Source: Sphagnum magellanicum (taxonomy: Eukaryota; Streptophyta; Sphagnopsida; Sphagnales; Sphagnaceae). From it: a stretch of 64,000 nucleotides of DNA. This document shows, piece after piece, positions 38,396 through 50,120 of the stretch. A model generated the notes under the pieces. That model saw nothing but the letters and a program-made list of their open reading frames with translations, ran no database searches and was not told the DNA's origin. Position 1 is the first letter of the stretch; every line of letters starts with the position of its first letter. The position numbers and the translations under genes were made by a program. Where the stretch lies: positions 9,610,001 to 9,674,000 of the forward strand of contig CM038910.1 of assembly GCA_021904315.1 (NCBI GenBank). The letters run 5' to 3'.

Positions 38396-38664
38396 CGTCC
38401 CTTTGAGGAGGCCAAAAAAATCATCCATTGGGAGGACAGACGGGAAAAAAAAGTGTCATCAATTGAGAAGCCAAACGAAACAAATTTCATCCATCGAGAA
38501 ACTAGAGATACATGTTTCATCCATCTAGAGGCCAGATTAAAAATAAAATCATCCGTCGAGAAGGCAGACGGAAACAAATTTATCCAACGAGAAGCCAGGC
38601 TGGAAATTTTCATCCATTGAGAAGCCAGACGGGAAAGCTTTCATCCACCGGGAAGCCAGACGGC
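38396..38664 (+). repeat. Minisatellite of about 31 bp units ahead of the NAIP-like gene
   Basis: Nine variants of a unit starting TCATCCATTGAGAAGCCAG begin at about 38396, 38421, 38457, 38487, 38518, 38549, 38581, 38610 and 38641. Spacing is 25-36 bp, and most units carry GAGAAGCCAGACGG. The last two units are the best matched. The array ends about 140 bp before the first coding ATG, so it lies in the promoter or 5' leader. Long open frames across it on the minus strand are a by-product of the repeat. Confidence 0.8.
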
Positions 38665-38806
38665 ATTGATATAGAGACGAAGAAGGGAGGCGACGGGGAA
38701 CGCGCCCGAAGACATGACCGCGGCGACGGAGCGTTGTTGCTGGAAGGAAGGGAGGGAGGGAGGAAAGAAGAGTGCGATGGCGTGTGGTGTGTAACCTTTT
38801 CTTGGC

Positions 38807-41800
38807 ATGAGCAACAAGACGGGGACGCCGCAGCAACGGAGGGGGCATCTGGCCATGGGAAATGGAGGAGGAGGAGGAGGAGGAGGTGGCGGGGAGTTTG
38901 AGCTTCCACAGGAGTTGTTGTCTGTGTTGCCATCTGATCCATACGAGCAGCTGGATGTGGCGCGTCGAATCACGGCCATGGCAGTCGCGGCGCGTGTCTC
39001 CAAGTTGGAATCGGAGACCGGCAAGTTGCGCCTCAAGCTTGCGGAGAAGGAGCATGTCATCCATGGACTGCAAGAGCGAGTCGGGGATGCGGAATCCACT
39101 TTGCAGGAGACCAGCGCGCGTCTATCGCACGCATTGGACGAGCAGGTTGGAAGGAAAATCACACCCTGTGCTTTTACCTTTTTCTGCTCTTCCTCCCCTC
39201 TCTACGCTGCTTAATCTTGGTTTCTTGCCCCTTTGTTTCTCTGTTTCTTTTTCCCCCGCGAGGTCTTGTTCGCGATCCTTTACGCTAATTGCAGGTCCGT
39301 CGTATGCAAGTTCATATCAATGGACCAGTTGAGGGTTCACACCCTCTATCTACATGCTAGATGTTAGCCGCAATAATTAATCCGGTCATAGTGTGGCGAT
39401 CGGGAGGTCGATTGATCATTCAATCCACGGAAACCTAGGGGCTTGTGCGTCACTAGGAGGAAGATTCTTCTTTGTGCCTCTTACGGTGGTCGAAAAGAAG
39501 GGGAAAAGCGACACACAATTGCGGTTGTCAGCAGACAATGTGGCTTTCTTCTATTACTTCTCTTGTATTTCTTTCGATGATCGTGTTCGCAAACGCTCAA
39601 GCACCTCAGCGTACAAGTCAAGGATCTTTGCACAAGAAAGCTGAAAAAGGCTTCTTCTTGACTAGCGCATGGAACTGGACGTGCCTCTCATGGAGCAGAC
39701 CTGTCCGATCTGTCTATGTTAAGATCCTCTCTATTTGCTGCCCTTTATCGAGGCATTTCTGAACCCAAACTTTAATACTACATACTGGATTTTGATTGAT
39801 TCGAAAGTGCTCCCCTCACGTTGTCTTTGTTGTGTCAATTGTGTGTAACTGAACATGGCAAATGCAGCTTGTGAAGAGTTTCTAGTCTTTGAGAAATTCC
39901 TGTCAATTCTTCTATATGCGGATCACAATCTCTGGTGCAATCTTGTTGGCTTGTGTTTCAGCTTGTGCAGATGCTGTCCTGTGTAATGTTATTTTATGTT
40001 TCTGTTGTCTTGCTTGCAGGCAAAACTAGCCAATGAGAAGAACATCTTGGCAGGGCAGGTGAAGAAGCTCATGCGGGATGTGGCAAAGGTAGTTATCATT
40101 AACACATTCTGCACTTCTGGATTCTGTTTTGATGAGTGTGCCATTTGATGTATAAAGTGTTTCTGTCTGTCACCTTTGCTATCTGGCAATTGAGTCTTCC
40201 TCTCCAGCTATTATGCAATAGTGGTGTTATTGCTATTCCACATTAGAAGTATTCAAACTTGAAGGCAGAGTATATAACAGGTTTGAGCTTTTAACATGAC
40301 TGCTGTTTCCTAATGTTGCTGTGGCAGCTTGAAACATTCAAGCGAACTCTCATGCAATCCTTACAAGAAGATGACGAAAATCCTTCAGTAAGTCGCTCAT
40401 CATCTGCTGCTCAAAGCCTACAGTCTTTGTTTGCATCTTGTCTTTTGAAGCTAATTATTGCTCTTGTGGTGTTCAGGGTGAGAGTGGTGAGAAGCGAGGA
40501 GCTGCAAATTCCAACTTGGCAATCAGAAAAGCATCACGTGAGTTGCTTTGTTGCCAATCCAGGTTCTAACTCATTAGTTTCAAAAATCCCATAGTTTGTC
40601 CTGTATCAAAGACCTTGAATGCTGTAGAGAAACATAACTTGTTAGATAAGTACAGCTGTATTATGATGCACAATCACATGACAACTTGGCTTTGTGACCT
40701 ACAGAAGCAGAGTCTACAGTGAGCGGAGTTCATGTCATTGAGGATGATGGTGAATCTGCCAAGACCTCAGGTGCAGAATCTGTCGGGACAGTCGAGGAAG
40801 AGGACCAGCACCAGGATCCTGATGGTATATCCAATCCACCTTTTACCAATTAGCTGTTTGTCCTGCAAGTGGAGAGAACAAGGAAGGGAGCTTAAAGGAC
40901 TGAATTTGATCAGTTCTGTTTTAATGGGCCCTGTATGAACTTGCAGAGGCAAAACAGTAATGTGGAGACAGTAGCCAATCTTGTAAGGAAATTATTCATG
41001 CACTAATATGTTTGTGGATGGAGAGTTCTTTGTCGCATTGCATTGAGGTTGGCCTTCTTAAACTGTTGGTGTATCAGAGGGCCCCAAGAGTTCAAAGCCA
41101 TTTGTGAGACTTTGTGTAGTCCAGATGAACCAGGTCAGCTAGCACAGATTTCTTGGGTTTTGGTGGGTGAGACTGAACAGTGAATTGTGTCTCACACTCC
41201 AAGCAGTATTACCCTTGAATGTATTGTCAGAGCCCTTTGCAACTGTAAAACCATTTCTGGGACTGGAGGAATCTTGTTAATCATCCTGAATTTTTTTTCA
41301 CAGTTGCATCATGCATGCAGCATTACTGAGGTGAGGTTGCACTGGTCTATATCAAGCTGCAGAGAAATGCCAGGTTGGATATGAGTGTAAAGACATCAGA
41401 AGTTTGCCAGGTAAATACATGTTATGATATTTGAATTGATGGATGCAAATAGGTCAACTGTCAAGGCAATCACCATCTTATCCAACATCACGCTCAACGC
41501 ACTCCTTGACCCCTCGATTGACACCCCAGCAAACTCCAACAGGATCACCACGGCAACTATCTGCAAGAGGCTCTCCACGGCGCTCCATGTCGGGAAGTGA
41601 CACACACCGTATCCCTCTTCCATCCTCACAGCCTACCAGTCAGTCAACAACAGCCCCAAACTCTCCACCAAGCCATGGCTCCATGCCAAGTGGGTCTCTG
41701 GTCTCTGTGAGATTGGTTGTGTCCAGAGTGCTTTTCTTTCAATTTGTTTTGAGGTTTCAATCTGGAGCCATTACTAGCTTTTGGTTGGGATCCTTCCAAC

Positions 41801-43170
41801 ACCTGGTAGGTCCTGATGAGTCAATGTTTTAGGCGTAAGGCAGCATGGGAGCATGGTGATATTCTTGTTTCTTCTTAAAGGGCATATTGTAATCAGTCTG
41901 AGAGCCTTCAATCTCAATTTACACATCTGTTTCTGCATTCTGGCAGCACGAACACCACGGGTTGATGGCAAGGAGTTCTTCCGGCAAGCCAGGTGTGTTT
42001 GACCTGAACGGTCTCCTTTCTTGTTTCAGATTGTTGACAGGCTTTGTAAAATTAACGTTGTAGTCTATTTTTCATGCGGTTGAGTCAGCTTCTCTGGTTT
42101 AGGTGTAGACAAGTTTATCTGGAATGCAGAACTTATCAGGCCAACATTAGTAGGCTGGTAGTTTGGGACCAGGACTGTAGATGCATGTTAGGCCCTCCAT
42201 GTAGCTAGCTGAAGTCTGGATTCCCTGCTTTTTCAGTTCTGTCCTGTCTTGGCTTGATGTCACTCTCATTGTTTTCTCTCCTGGCCTCATTCACATAGTT
42301 CAACTTCACAGTGAAAGTTAGGAACAAAATTTACTGTGTGGTCCAACTCTACTACTTATCTGTCAGAGATAGTGAATCTGTGATGATTGAAAACCTTTAT
42401 GTGGAACTGTGCTCAGTGCTAAAGAGAAAGGCTGTAGGTCTCTTGTGCCAGATTATGTGCCTTGCACAATTCCCTGGAGTGTTCCTTAGGAATGCAAGCA
42501 ATGGTGCTACTAATTGGGCATTGATCTATATCCTCCTATCAGTAATGTACATAGCAGACTGGAATGTAAGAGCCATGCTTTTAGACTGAAAACTGATGAT
42601 GCTGAATGATTTCTGGCACAGGAATCGGTTGTCATATGAGCAATTCAGTGCATTCCTGGCCAACATCAAGGAGCTCAATGGTCACCGACAAACCAGGGAG
42701 GTATGATGCCTTCCATCTCATTTTTTTGAATTGCTGGGGCCTTGTATTCTCACATAATAAGCTTATGTTTTGGAAAGGCCATCATAGCAAATGTTGGGTG
42801 GGCCCTTCATCTTTGTTGTCAGCTCAACACAAATGGATATGGTGGTGTAGGTTGACAAAGAGGTAACATCTGTGGCCAAATGCTTAAAAGAAGAAGGCCT
42901 CAGATGATGTATAACAATCTGATTGGATGCCTACCTTGAGATTGAAAATGGGAAGAATAACTTCCTTGGTGCTATCTGCAAAGCCACCCATCCAATGTGA
43001 TTTCTTCCCGATTATTCTCCAACTAGATGCTTCTATCCAGTTGTAAATGTTATGGAATTCTTTGCTGACTGCAGGAGACACTGAGGAAGGCTGATGAGAT
43101 TTTTGGTCCAGACAACAAAGACTTGTATACTGCATTTGATGGGCTTCTGAGTCGCCATCTTCCTTCATAG
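38807..43170 (+). CDS. NAIP-like coiled-coil protein (At4g15545 family), 9 exons
   Basis: The exons are 38807-39145, 40020-40088, 40328-40387, 40477-40537, 40705-40824, 41453-41689, 41947-41992, 42622-42700 and 43075-43170. All introns are GT-AG, the frame is open, and the product has 368 residues. A nine-glycine run is followed by the family N-terminus ELLSVLPSDPYEQLDVARRI and a coiled coil (about residues 55-155: LESETGKLRLKLAEKEHVI, LANEKNILAGQVKKLMRDVA, LETFKRTLMQSL). A Ser/Pro/Thr-rich linker (about 215-295) contains TPRLTPQQTPTGSPRQLSAR. The conserved C-terminus has DGKEFFRQARNRLSYEQFSA, FLANIKELN, TREETLRKADEIFGPDN and LYTAFDGLLSRH. In Arabidopsis, members are NAI2-interacting proteins linked to ER bodies; the role in this organism is inferred. 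The start could also be the ATG at 38855 (MGNGG). An alternative acceptor at 40947 would give a truncated product. Confidence 0.92.
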
Positions 43171-46009
43171 GGTGAAATGCCCATAATTGGATGTTGGTCT
43201 TGAGTTCATGAGGATATTCAGGTATAGACAAGAATATATCTTCTTCTGTGAAACGATTGGTATCTCATCTAGATAATGTGCTTTGCTGACAGAACTTGAG
43301 GCTTTTGTTCAAGAATTTGCAGCCTCAGTAGCTGGATGCAGTGGTCTCCTCTACTTAAATCTCCTGCACAATTTGGCATCTGAAGTTTAATCAGTCCCAT
43401 TTCTGTCTGTCCCTCATCTTTAGAGCATCTGAAGCGAATGGAGAGTCTAGCACCACAAAATGAGCTTGTAGTTTCTTGGACCCTCTGGCCACGCTTGGTT
43501 ATGCACCCAAGACTCAGTAACCCATAAAATTTCAAAAGTGCGTTAACTTCTCTGTTACTCTGGATTGAGGAAACACTGTTTTCTCTTGAGGTAGAGAAAA
43601 CAGTGTTTCATCATCACTTGTCAGGGACCAGCCTTGTGGGGTTTAACCACTGTATTTTTAACTCCTTGGCAATGAATTATTGTATTTCTGTTTGGTGAAT
43701 CAGGTACCACTGTAGAATAACTCTTTGGCTACTTGGCAGTTTTTTAATTGCCTTCTTCCTAAGTTACAGGAGGAATAAGGAAAATGAAATGTATGCACAG
43801 TAGTGTACGGAGCTCTCTTTTTGCAAAGGTCTTGTTTTGCAAGTTTTGTTGTGTGAGTTTTGGGCTATCAGTTATTTGCTGGTTCTTTCATAAAACCGTT
43901 TGGTTCTTTGAGGGTTTTGAAGTAACTGGAACTGGTGGTTCGTTGATGTGGATTGTTTCCCCAAGAGACTAGAACTGGCGATTCTCTGATTCTGAAAATA
44001 GTTTTGAAAACCAGAACTTGATGATTATTATCAACAATTTCATCATCGTGATGTTGTTTTGTTACCACTTTGGTTTGCCCACCTTTTCAATAGGAAACTC
44101 CATCTCACCTTGAACCTCATGAAGTTCATGCTATTACCTGCTAAAGATTAAGAAACTGAACCCAAAAGTACTTTTGATGGCCTCGACTTTGTTGATGTAC
44201 TTTCAAATTGATGTAATTGAGGTCTTTCAAAGAACATGGACACCATGAGGTGCGACAAAGTGAAAAGCTGTTCTTTATTATGAATCCTGAGTTTTAGGGA
44301 TATTGAGACCACTATTTGCTCTATATTAAAATTGTAAGGCTTGACTTGGAGCATGAGATTTTTCACAACTAGGAATTGCTTAGCGTGTGACATGTGGCCC
44401 GATTGCAACAATCACATCTTATGTGTTTTATTTCCATTTGTGTTGTTGCATTGGAATTTGGATCATCAAGTACATCAATTGGGTGTGAGACTGTACAACC
44501 TTATTCAATAGATCAATTGCAAGTAAAAAAAAAAACCTTCACGCAACAACTGGAAAGGCTATGTGCAAAAAAGAGCTGTGAACATAAAAGTTTCTCTTGA
44601 AGATTAATTTATGACTTGAAAGTTCCACTCATGCGCACCATAGGAGCATAGCATAAAGCTCTTAAGCTTTTTACACATTAGATTTGTTAAGTATCAAGCT
44701 CATACCAATATCTATGTCCCACAAGTGGGATCAACCGTCCTTTTCTTGGGACTCTACATGGTGCCATTGATACTTGTTAGTAAACAACTCATATTTTTGG
44801 AGTCCATCAAAGCATATAAGCCAAAAGAGTTTGAAATGAAAAATAATGAAAAATTTGATTATCGTCGTGGAATTAAGTAGAATAAAACTGCAGACAAAGC
44901 AAATATCATTTTATCTATTAAAAAGAAAACCTCTAATACAGTGTGTTGGTGCGGTTTGAAATGGATACGTGTAAACAAGTCTCCATTGCATTTGATGTCA
45001 AGCTTCAACTTTGAGTGGAAATGGAGACTTTGAATTTTTTGGATGAACAATATACTTATGCTTGTAAATATGAATTTTTAAGGCATTAAGGTCAAGAATC
45101 AGGATCTAAAAATGGATCTTGTGTAATTCATGGGTTGTGAAATTTTGAGGACATTAATGTGGTTCATACTTGACACAAAATTTTGAAACTTTACTTTCGC
45201 AAAGGGGGGGGCGGGTTATAATAGGAAGGATAGGAAGTGTAGCTTCATTCCTATTTCAAATGGTTTAAAGTTCAAACCTATATTGAAACTCGATAGTTTG
45301 GTTAATGAATTTGTGCCTTTTCAATTGGACTCTCTCCTTTAGGCTCAGAAATGAAGAGGAACTTTGTTGTACATAATATGCGTTATTTTGTTTGTGTGTG
45401 TGCTTTATGTATTCCCATGTTGTAATTTTTGGCACCGTCATTGTCATTTTCATTGTCCTCATTGTATATCATGTGGCTTCATGGTTGTTGCCATTGTCAT
45501 TGTCATCCTTCTTTACTTCTTATCTATGCCTAACACAAATAGTGCACTATTTAATAACCTTCAACAACAACATGTCAAATATTTTACAAAAATCAAATTT
45601 GCAATTCAAATGTCGTTTAGTCAATTTCAACTTCCAAATAATAAAAATCTTGAAATCTTCAAAAAAATCACTAGAAGAATATATGTGTCATTGAAAGATG
45701 ATGTGTTTTGCATTGTGAGGTAGAGTTGTTCAAGGATCACAATAAAATTTGAACACAACCGGTAGATTCAATGGAAACACTAAAATCAATAATTAGAGAA
45801 TTTGGATATGCAAAAGTCAAAAATAAAATTGATGGATGCCCAACTTTTCCATCCATGAAGAAGAGTCCGACACAACCCATGTAAGGTGGATGTAGAATGA
45901 AGAAGGTCACCTCAAGAAATAAGTGAACAAAGAAATTTCAACCATGGGTAGTATAGTGAAGAGATTAGAAGGTGAAAAGACCAAGAGATGAGAAGACTTC
46001 AACCACACT
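43171..46009. other. 3' flank of the NAIP-like gene and intergenic DNA
   Basis: The first several hundred bases probably hold the 3' untranslated region. A G-run lies near 45206-45215. No further coding region is supported. The open frames near 45360-45720 are AT-rich and carry no recognisable domain. Confidence 0.45.
43570..43609. other. Perfect inverted repeat (16-bp stem, 8-base loop)
   Basis: GAAACACTGTTTTCTC (43570-43585) and GAGAAAACAGTGTTTC (43594-43609) are exact reverse complements around the loop TTGAGGTA. The position is 400 bp after the NAIP-like stop codon, either in its 3' untranslated region or just beyond. The arms are too short for a typical plant miRNA precursor. It may be the remnant of a small transposon or an RNA structure. 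Confidence 0.85.
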
Positions 46010-46367
46010 TCAGTCAAGAAGCACGACTTCATGGGCAAATAGTCAAAAAGACCTCAACCACTTCTTCATGTGCACATAGTAAAAAAAGGTCTGGAAATGA
46101 ACCTAAAAAAACCTCTTAGAATCTTTGTAGTGTACCCAACGGAAGAAGGGACACGCTATAAGCTTACAATTATTCCTTCGCCCCACAAGCCGATGTGAGT
46201 GGCCATTCAGTTTAGGTTTCATGGTGCTCTTTAAGAAATATGTAAAAAGCCCACCTCCATCCCAACTCTGAAGAATTTCTACAGTCAAGAAGCACGACTT
46301 CATGTAGGCATAAGTCAAAAAGAAAGATGTTCAACGACTTCATGTGCACATTTGTCAAAAAAAAGGT
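46010..46367 (+). repeat. Direct repeat of about 85 bp
   Basis: Unit 1 (about 46010-46090) and unit 2 (about 46281-46367) share CAGTCAAGAAGCACGACTTC, GTCAAAAAGA and CTTCATGTGCACAT in the same order. About 190 bp of unrelated sequence separates them. There is no coding content. Confidence 0.75.
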
Positions 46368-46435
46368 GCCAAAATGGTCGCATCAACCTTTGTCTAAATA
46401 GTCATAATTTCAACTCCAAACATGAATGAATATTC

Positions 46436-46626
46436 TTGGATGAGATTTGTTAATGTGGTCCACCTCTTGGATGAGAGTTGTGAATGTGGTCCAACCTCTT
46501 GGATGAGATTTGTGAATGTGGTCCAACCTCTTGGATGAGATTTGTGAATGTGGTCCAACCTCTTGGATGAGATTTGTGAATGTGGTCCAACCTCTTGGAT
46601 GAGATTTGTGAATGTGGTCCAACCTC
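46436..46626 (+). repeat. Tandem array, six units of 32 bp
   Basis: Units begin at 46436, 46467, 46499, 46531, 46563 and 46595. Each starts TTGGATGAGATTTGTGAATG and ends GTGGTCCAACCTC. Units 3 to 6 are identical. Unit 1 has one base deleted and one substitution; unit 2 has one substitution. The near-perfect identity points to recent expansion, so copy number may vary between individuals. Open frames on both strands across it are artefacts of a unit length that permits long reading. Confidence 0.95.
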
Positions 46627-48375
46627 TTTGGAGCCTTCAAACATGGGTTTGCCTTCAGCATATACAACTTTTGACCATTGTTGTGAAGTCATACATACTC
46701 CAAGGTTTTTTTTTTCCTTTGTATTTGAAAGCACCTCTTTGCATGGAAGATGCATTCCTCTTCCTCAAGGAAAGAAACCTCCTCCTCCTCCTCCTCCTCT
46801 TACTGGTATTCACATGCAGACTTTTCACCATTCAAGATAAACCCTAAACCATAAACCCTAAAGCAAGGCACAATACTTTACACTAAGGAAGGCCCCAGCA
46901 CCCTTAGAGCTATGAGCCCCCAAAGTAGGGGATGTGCTCAGGACCAGACCTCAGCCTGTTATAGGGCATCATGTGTAAGATCGCCACTTTTTTGTCGCCA
47001 TATTCTGTTGCCAACTTCCAGAATTTTTTTGTGTTTAAAAACTTTTTGTCACATTTCAACTCAGATTTTTGGTTTGGTAGCAATTTTTAGCAAATTGTTT
47101 GGCTATTTATCACCAATTACTCCTAAATCCCTCTTGGGATGCTGGCTAACTAATGCATTGTCAGAAAATTCAAATTATAAATTAAAAAATAAATAAAATT
47201 ATTTTACAAAAAAAACATTGGGTTGTCATTTTCTTGATTTCAAAAGGAACCTTTGGTTTTCGTTGTAAGTTTTCTTTTCTTTTTTCTTTCCTTTTTTTTT
47301 TTTTTTTTTTTCGGTGTTGGAACCTTCAACTTCATATTAGGAATGGTTCTTTGAATTTGTAAAATCTTTAATTTTGATCATTTTCACAAAGAATTTTGAG
47401 CCAGTTCAGTTTTAAACCATATTTGGTTCCATCTCCATTACACTTAATTGAATTGAATTTTTTATTTATTTTTGTTTTGGGATAGTATTAGTTTGTTCAA
47501 CTAGCTCACATAGCTCAAAATAAATATTATGTAATATTAATTATTTACAACCAATCAGATGTAATAACTTGCCTAAAGTGTAAGATCAAGTTTATATATA
47601 TATATATATTTGAAAATATGATATTGATAAGTACCCCCGGTTTATAATGGGGGTATTAGCCCGGGGGTGGGGTAGAGTGGGGTTGATGACCATGGTTCTT
47701 CTTTCCTTATCTCAATCAAGTTCACCTCCTACCTACCTTGCTTCACACACAAACTAACAATGCTAATGTAAAGTTTGACCACATGTTTTTTTGTTTATGT
47801 TTTCTTATATTCTTACCCTTGTAAGTTATGGTTTTTCTCCTTCATTCCCAAACCCTCTTTTCTAGTCTTCTTCTACAAGAATGACTACTAGATAACTAAT
47901 GAATATTATCCCAAGATGATGTCCATCTCCCTACCTTTCTACATGATCACCAAATATAATTTTATGAAATTAAGTAGAATAAAAAACCATGCACAAATTA
48001 TTAACTTGTTTCATTACACAATGAAAAGGTTACACAAGTTTGCAAATGGTTTAAATCTCCAATATTTGTTTATATTCCTCTTACTAATGTCTTTTGATCT
48101 ACGTTGCCAAGTTCATTTTTCTTTGTCCACATTAATCTTTTCAACTCCCAATGAATTCTTCTTTCATATTTTTTAATGCACTCACTTGCTAGCATCCTAG
48201 GTTTTTCCAAACACACATTTAACCCATGTTGTAAAGGAAAACCCCTAGAGTGTCCAAGTGATCTCAACCTTTCCTCTTCCTTTTTTTATCCTATCACTAC
48301 ATATCTTTCTTACGTAATGGCCAAGTCAATTGACACCTCTCTTATCATCTCCATCTTTGTTATTACAATTATTTT
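46627..48375. other. Intergenic DNA, no gene seen
   Basis: Features are short: a (CTC)n tract near 46779-46800, telomere-like AAACCCTAAACC words at 46840-46862, a T-run at 47292-47312, an (AT)n tract near 47594-47611, and a small GGGGGTA/TACCCCC inverted word near 47631-47656. The last few hundred bases may be the degraded upstream part of the retroelement that follows. Confidence 0.4.
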
Positions 48376-49040
48376 TTCATGAGCAGCCTCCAAGCCACCA
48401 CTTTTGAAACCCATGTTTTTTTAGTTGCAATTTTCCAACTTTTAATTCTTACAATATTTATTTTTATGTTTACCTTAAACTACTTTATCATGAGTAACAA
48501 CCACCTCACCTTTTTGCATACTCATGGTGTCCCAAACTCCTTCCCAAGTTGCATCATAGAAGTTCACCTTAAGATCTCTCTACTCATGAATAACTACCAT
48601 ATGAAACACGTGTTATGCACTAGGTTGAGCCTCCCCCATCCTTCAATGCTCAGGTTGATTCATTGCATTTGTGGCCAACCTCTAGATGCAATAAGGAACC
48701 ACCTTCTTCATTGTGCCCATGGTGGGGTATGGATTGCATATGACAATGACATTTGAAATGTTTTCACTTCCATTGGGAAAGAACAAATTCATATCCTTTG
48801 TCACCCTCCCTTCAGTCTTTTTGTTGATGGGTTAACATCATGTTATTAGTTGATGGTATCCACACCTTGACCAATGTTGTCATTGCCAATCCCACTTGAA
48901 CATATTTGGTTTCACATGTTGATTCATTTCGCAAGGTGGCCATGACAATGGTCTTTCAAGCAAAGGAAGGAGTTTACCACAATTCTTCTCGTCGCCAAAA
49001 AGGTTTTTGGTTGTTTGCACTAGTAAATGAACTATTTTTT
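48376..49040 (+). pseudogene. Decayed retroelement ORF (C-terminal, reverse-transcriptase-associated part)
   Basis: A cysteine/histidine-rich CICGQPLDAIRNHLLHC block (about 48664-48714) is followed by HGG. After frame changes come NVVIANPT (48873-48896) and FRKVAMTMVFQAKEGVYH (48928-48981). In this order they resemble the region after the reverse transcriptase in a class of retroelement polyproteins (CxCG..D..G.H...C..GG, then D.VI.DPT..DLV..., then A..AQ.KE..Y). Recognition is from memory of such proteins. Stops and frameshifts make it inactive, and no RT core (YxDD) was seen. Confidence 0.5.
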
Positions 49041-49404
49041 TCATTGATGTGTTAACATCATGTGGTTAGCAAAGGGCATTGGTGGCCCTCCTTTAATTGT
49101 TTTGCATGTTTTTAAAGGTAAAAGGTGACAATAGCCTTGTAAAGAGCTCATGTTACCTTTATTTTGAAATTTGTTGTCATTTTAGGTGAAGGTTTTTCTA
49201 GGTTTACTACTCTTTCAAGTTTCTCATCTAGTTTTTTTCTTTTTGATATGCTTCTTGCAACTAGTGGGGGATTTGGAACATGATTTGTTCCTTTGCCATT
49301 TAGTGACCCACTTTGGGTTTTGCTTTTTGGATCGGACTTGGGTCTTTTTTCTTTGTTTCTATTTTCCCTATTTTGTTGGGTGTTTTCTTTAATGGAGTTT
49401 GCCA

Positions 49405-50120
49405 TGCTTTTATCATGAGGAATTCTAAGAAGGATTGTAACTTCTCATCTAATTTTTTTGATCGAGACAACATGTTTGGGAAGATTATAAGTTTTATTCT
49501 TCCACAATCTCCAAATTTGCTTTTGGTTCAAGATTAGCAAGCTTTATGGGAATTTGTCCTTGCCTTGTTGTTACCAAGTCATTTTTGGTGGGAAAAATGC
49601 ATTTGATATGAATTGTGGTGGGAAATTCCTTAATGAAATTCATTGGTTCTTATGCTCATGATATCCAAAAATGTGTTTAGGTGTTTAATTTAGTTGTTTG
49701 TTGTTTTGATGTCTAGCCCAAAATTAAGCAATTCTTTTTAAAATGTGCACAAGGGATCAAATTTCCAATCACTTCTATGTTGTTTTTTTTACACAAGGAG
49801 GCTAATTTTTAATCTCTTGTTTCCAATTTTATGTGCTAAAGGCCTCAAATTTGAAATAAACTCAATGTTGTTTAATGTCACTTTGGACCCCATTACCATA
49901 CAAAAAAATACACAAAATCAATTTGAAATGGGTGAACTTTGAAATGCCCAATTTCAAAATTCGATTACTCCACCCCTATGCCAAACATTTTATCTCTTAA
50001 AACTATGCTAAACTTAAAATTTCTAAACACAAGATTTTTGGCCAAACATTCATTCATGGGTGACCTTTTGAATGGTCATCAACATAGAATAGATCCAACA
50101 TTGGTGTTTTAGTTCACTAA
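49405..50120 (+). repeat. Dispersed repeat, copy 2
   Basis: This is collinear with 20381-20990. The first block shares CTCATCTAA and TGTTTGGGAAGATTATAA (about 49405-49505). The second shares TTCATGGGTGAC, TCAACATA and ATCCAACATT words (about 50050-50110). Spacing between blocks differs by about 100 bp between the copies. It directly follows the decayed retroelement frame. Confidence 0.6.

Noticed and set aside
38549-39162. Open frames of up to 174 codons on the minus strand opposite the NAIP-like first exon
   Set aside because: They mirror the GC-rich exon and the minisatellite. The plus-strand reading gives a conserved family N-terminus with correct splicing.
46410-46847. Several open frames over 80 codons across the 32-bp array; possible CRISPR-like array
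   Set aside because: The frames arise from the repeat itself. Units abut directly with no unique spacers, and the DNA is nuclear plant DNA, so it is not a CRISPR array.
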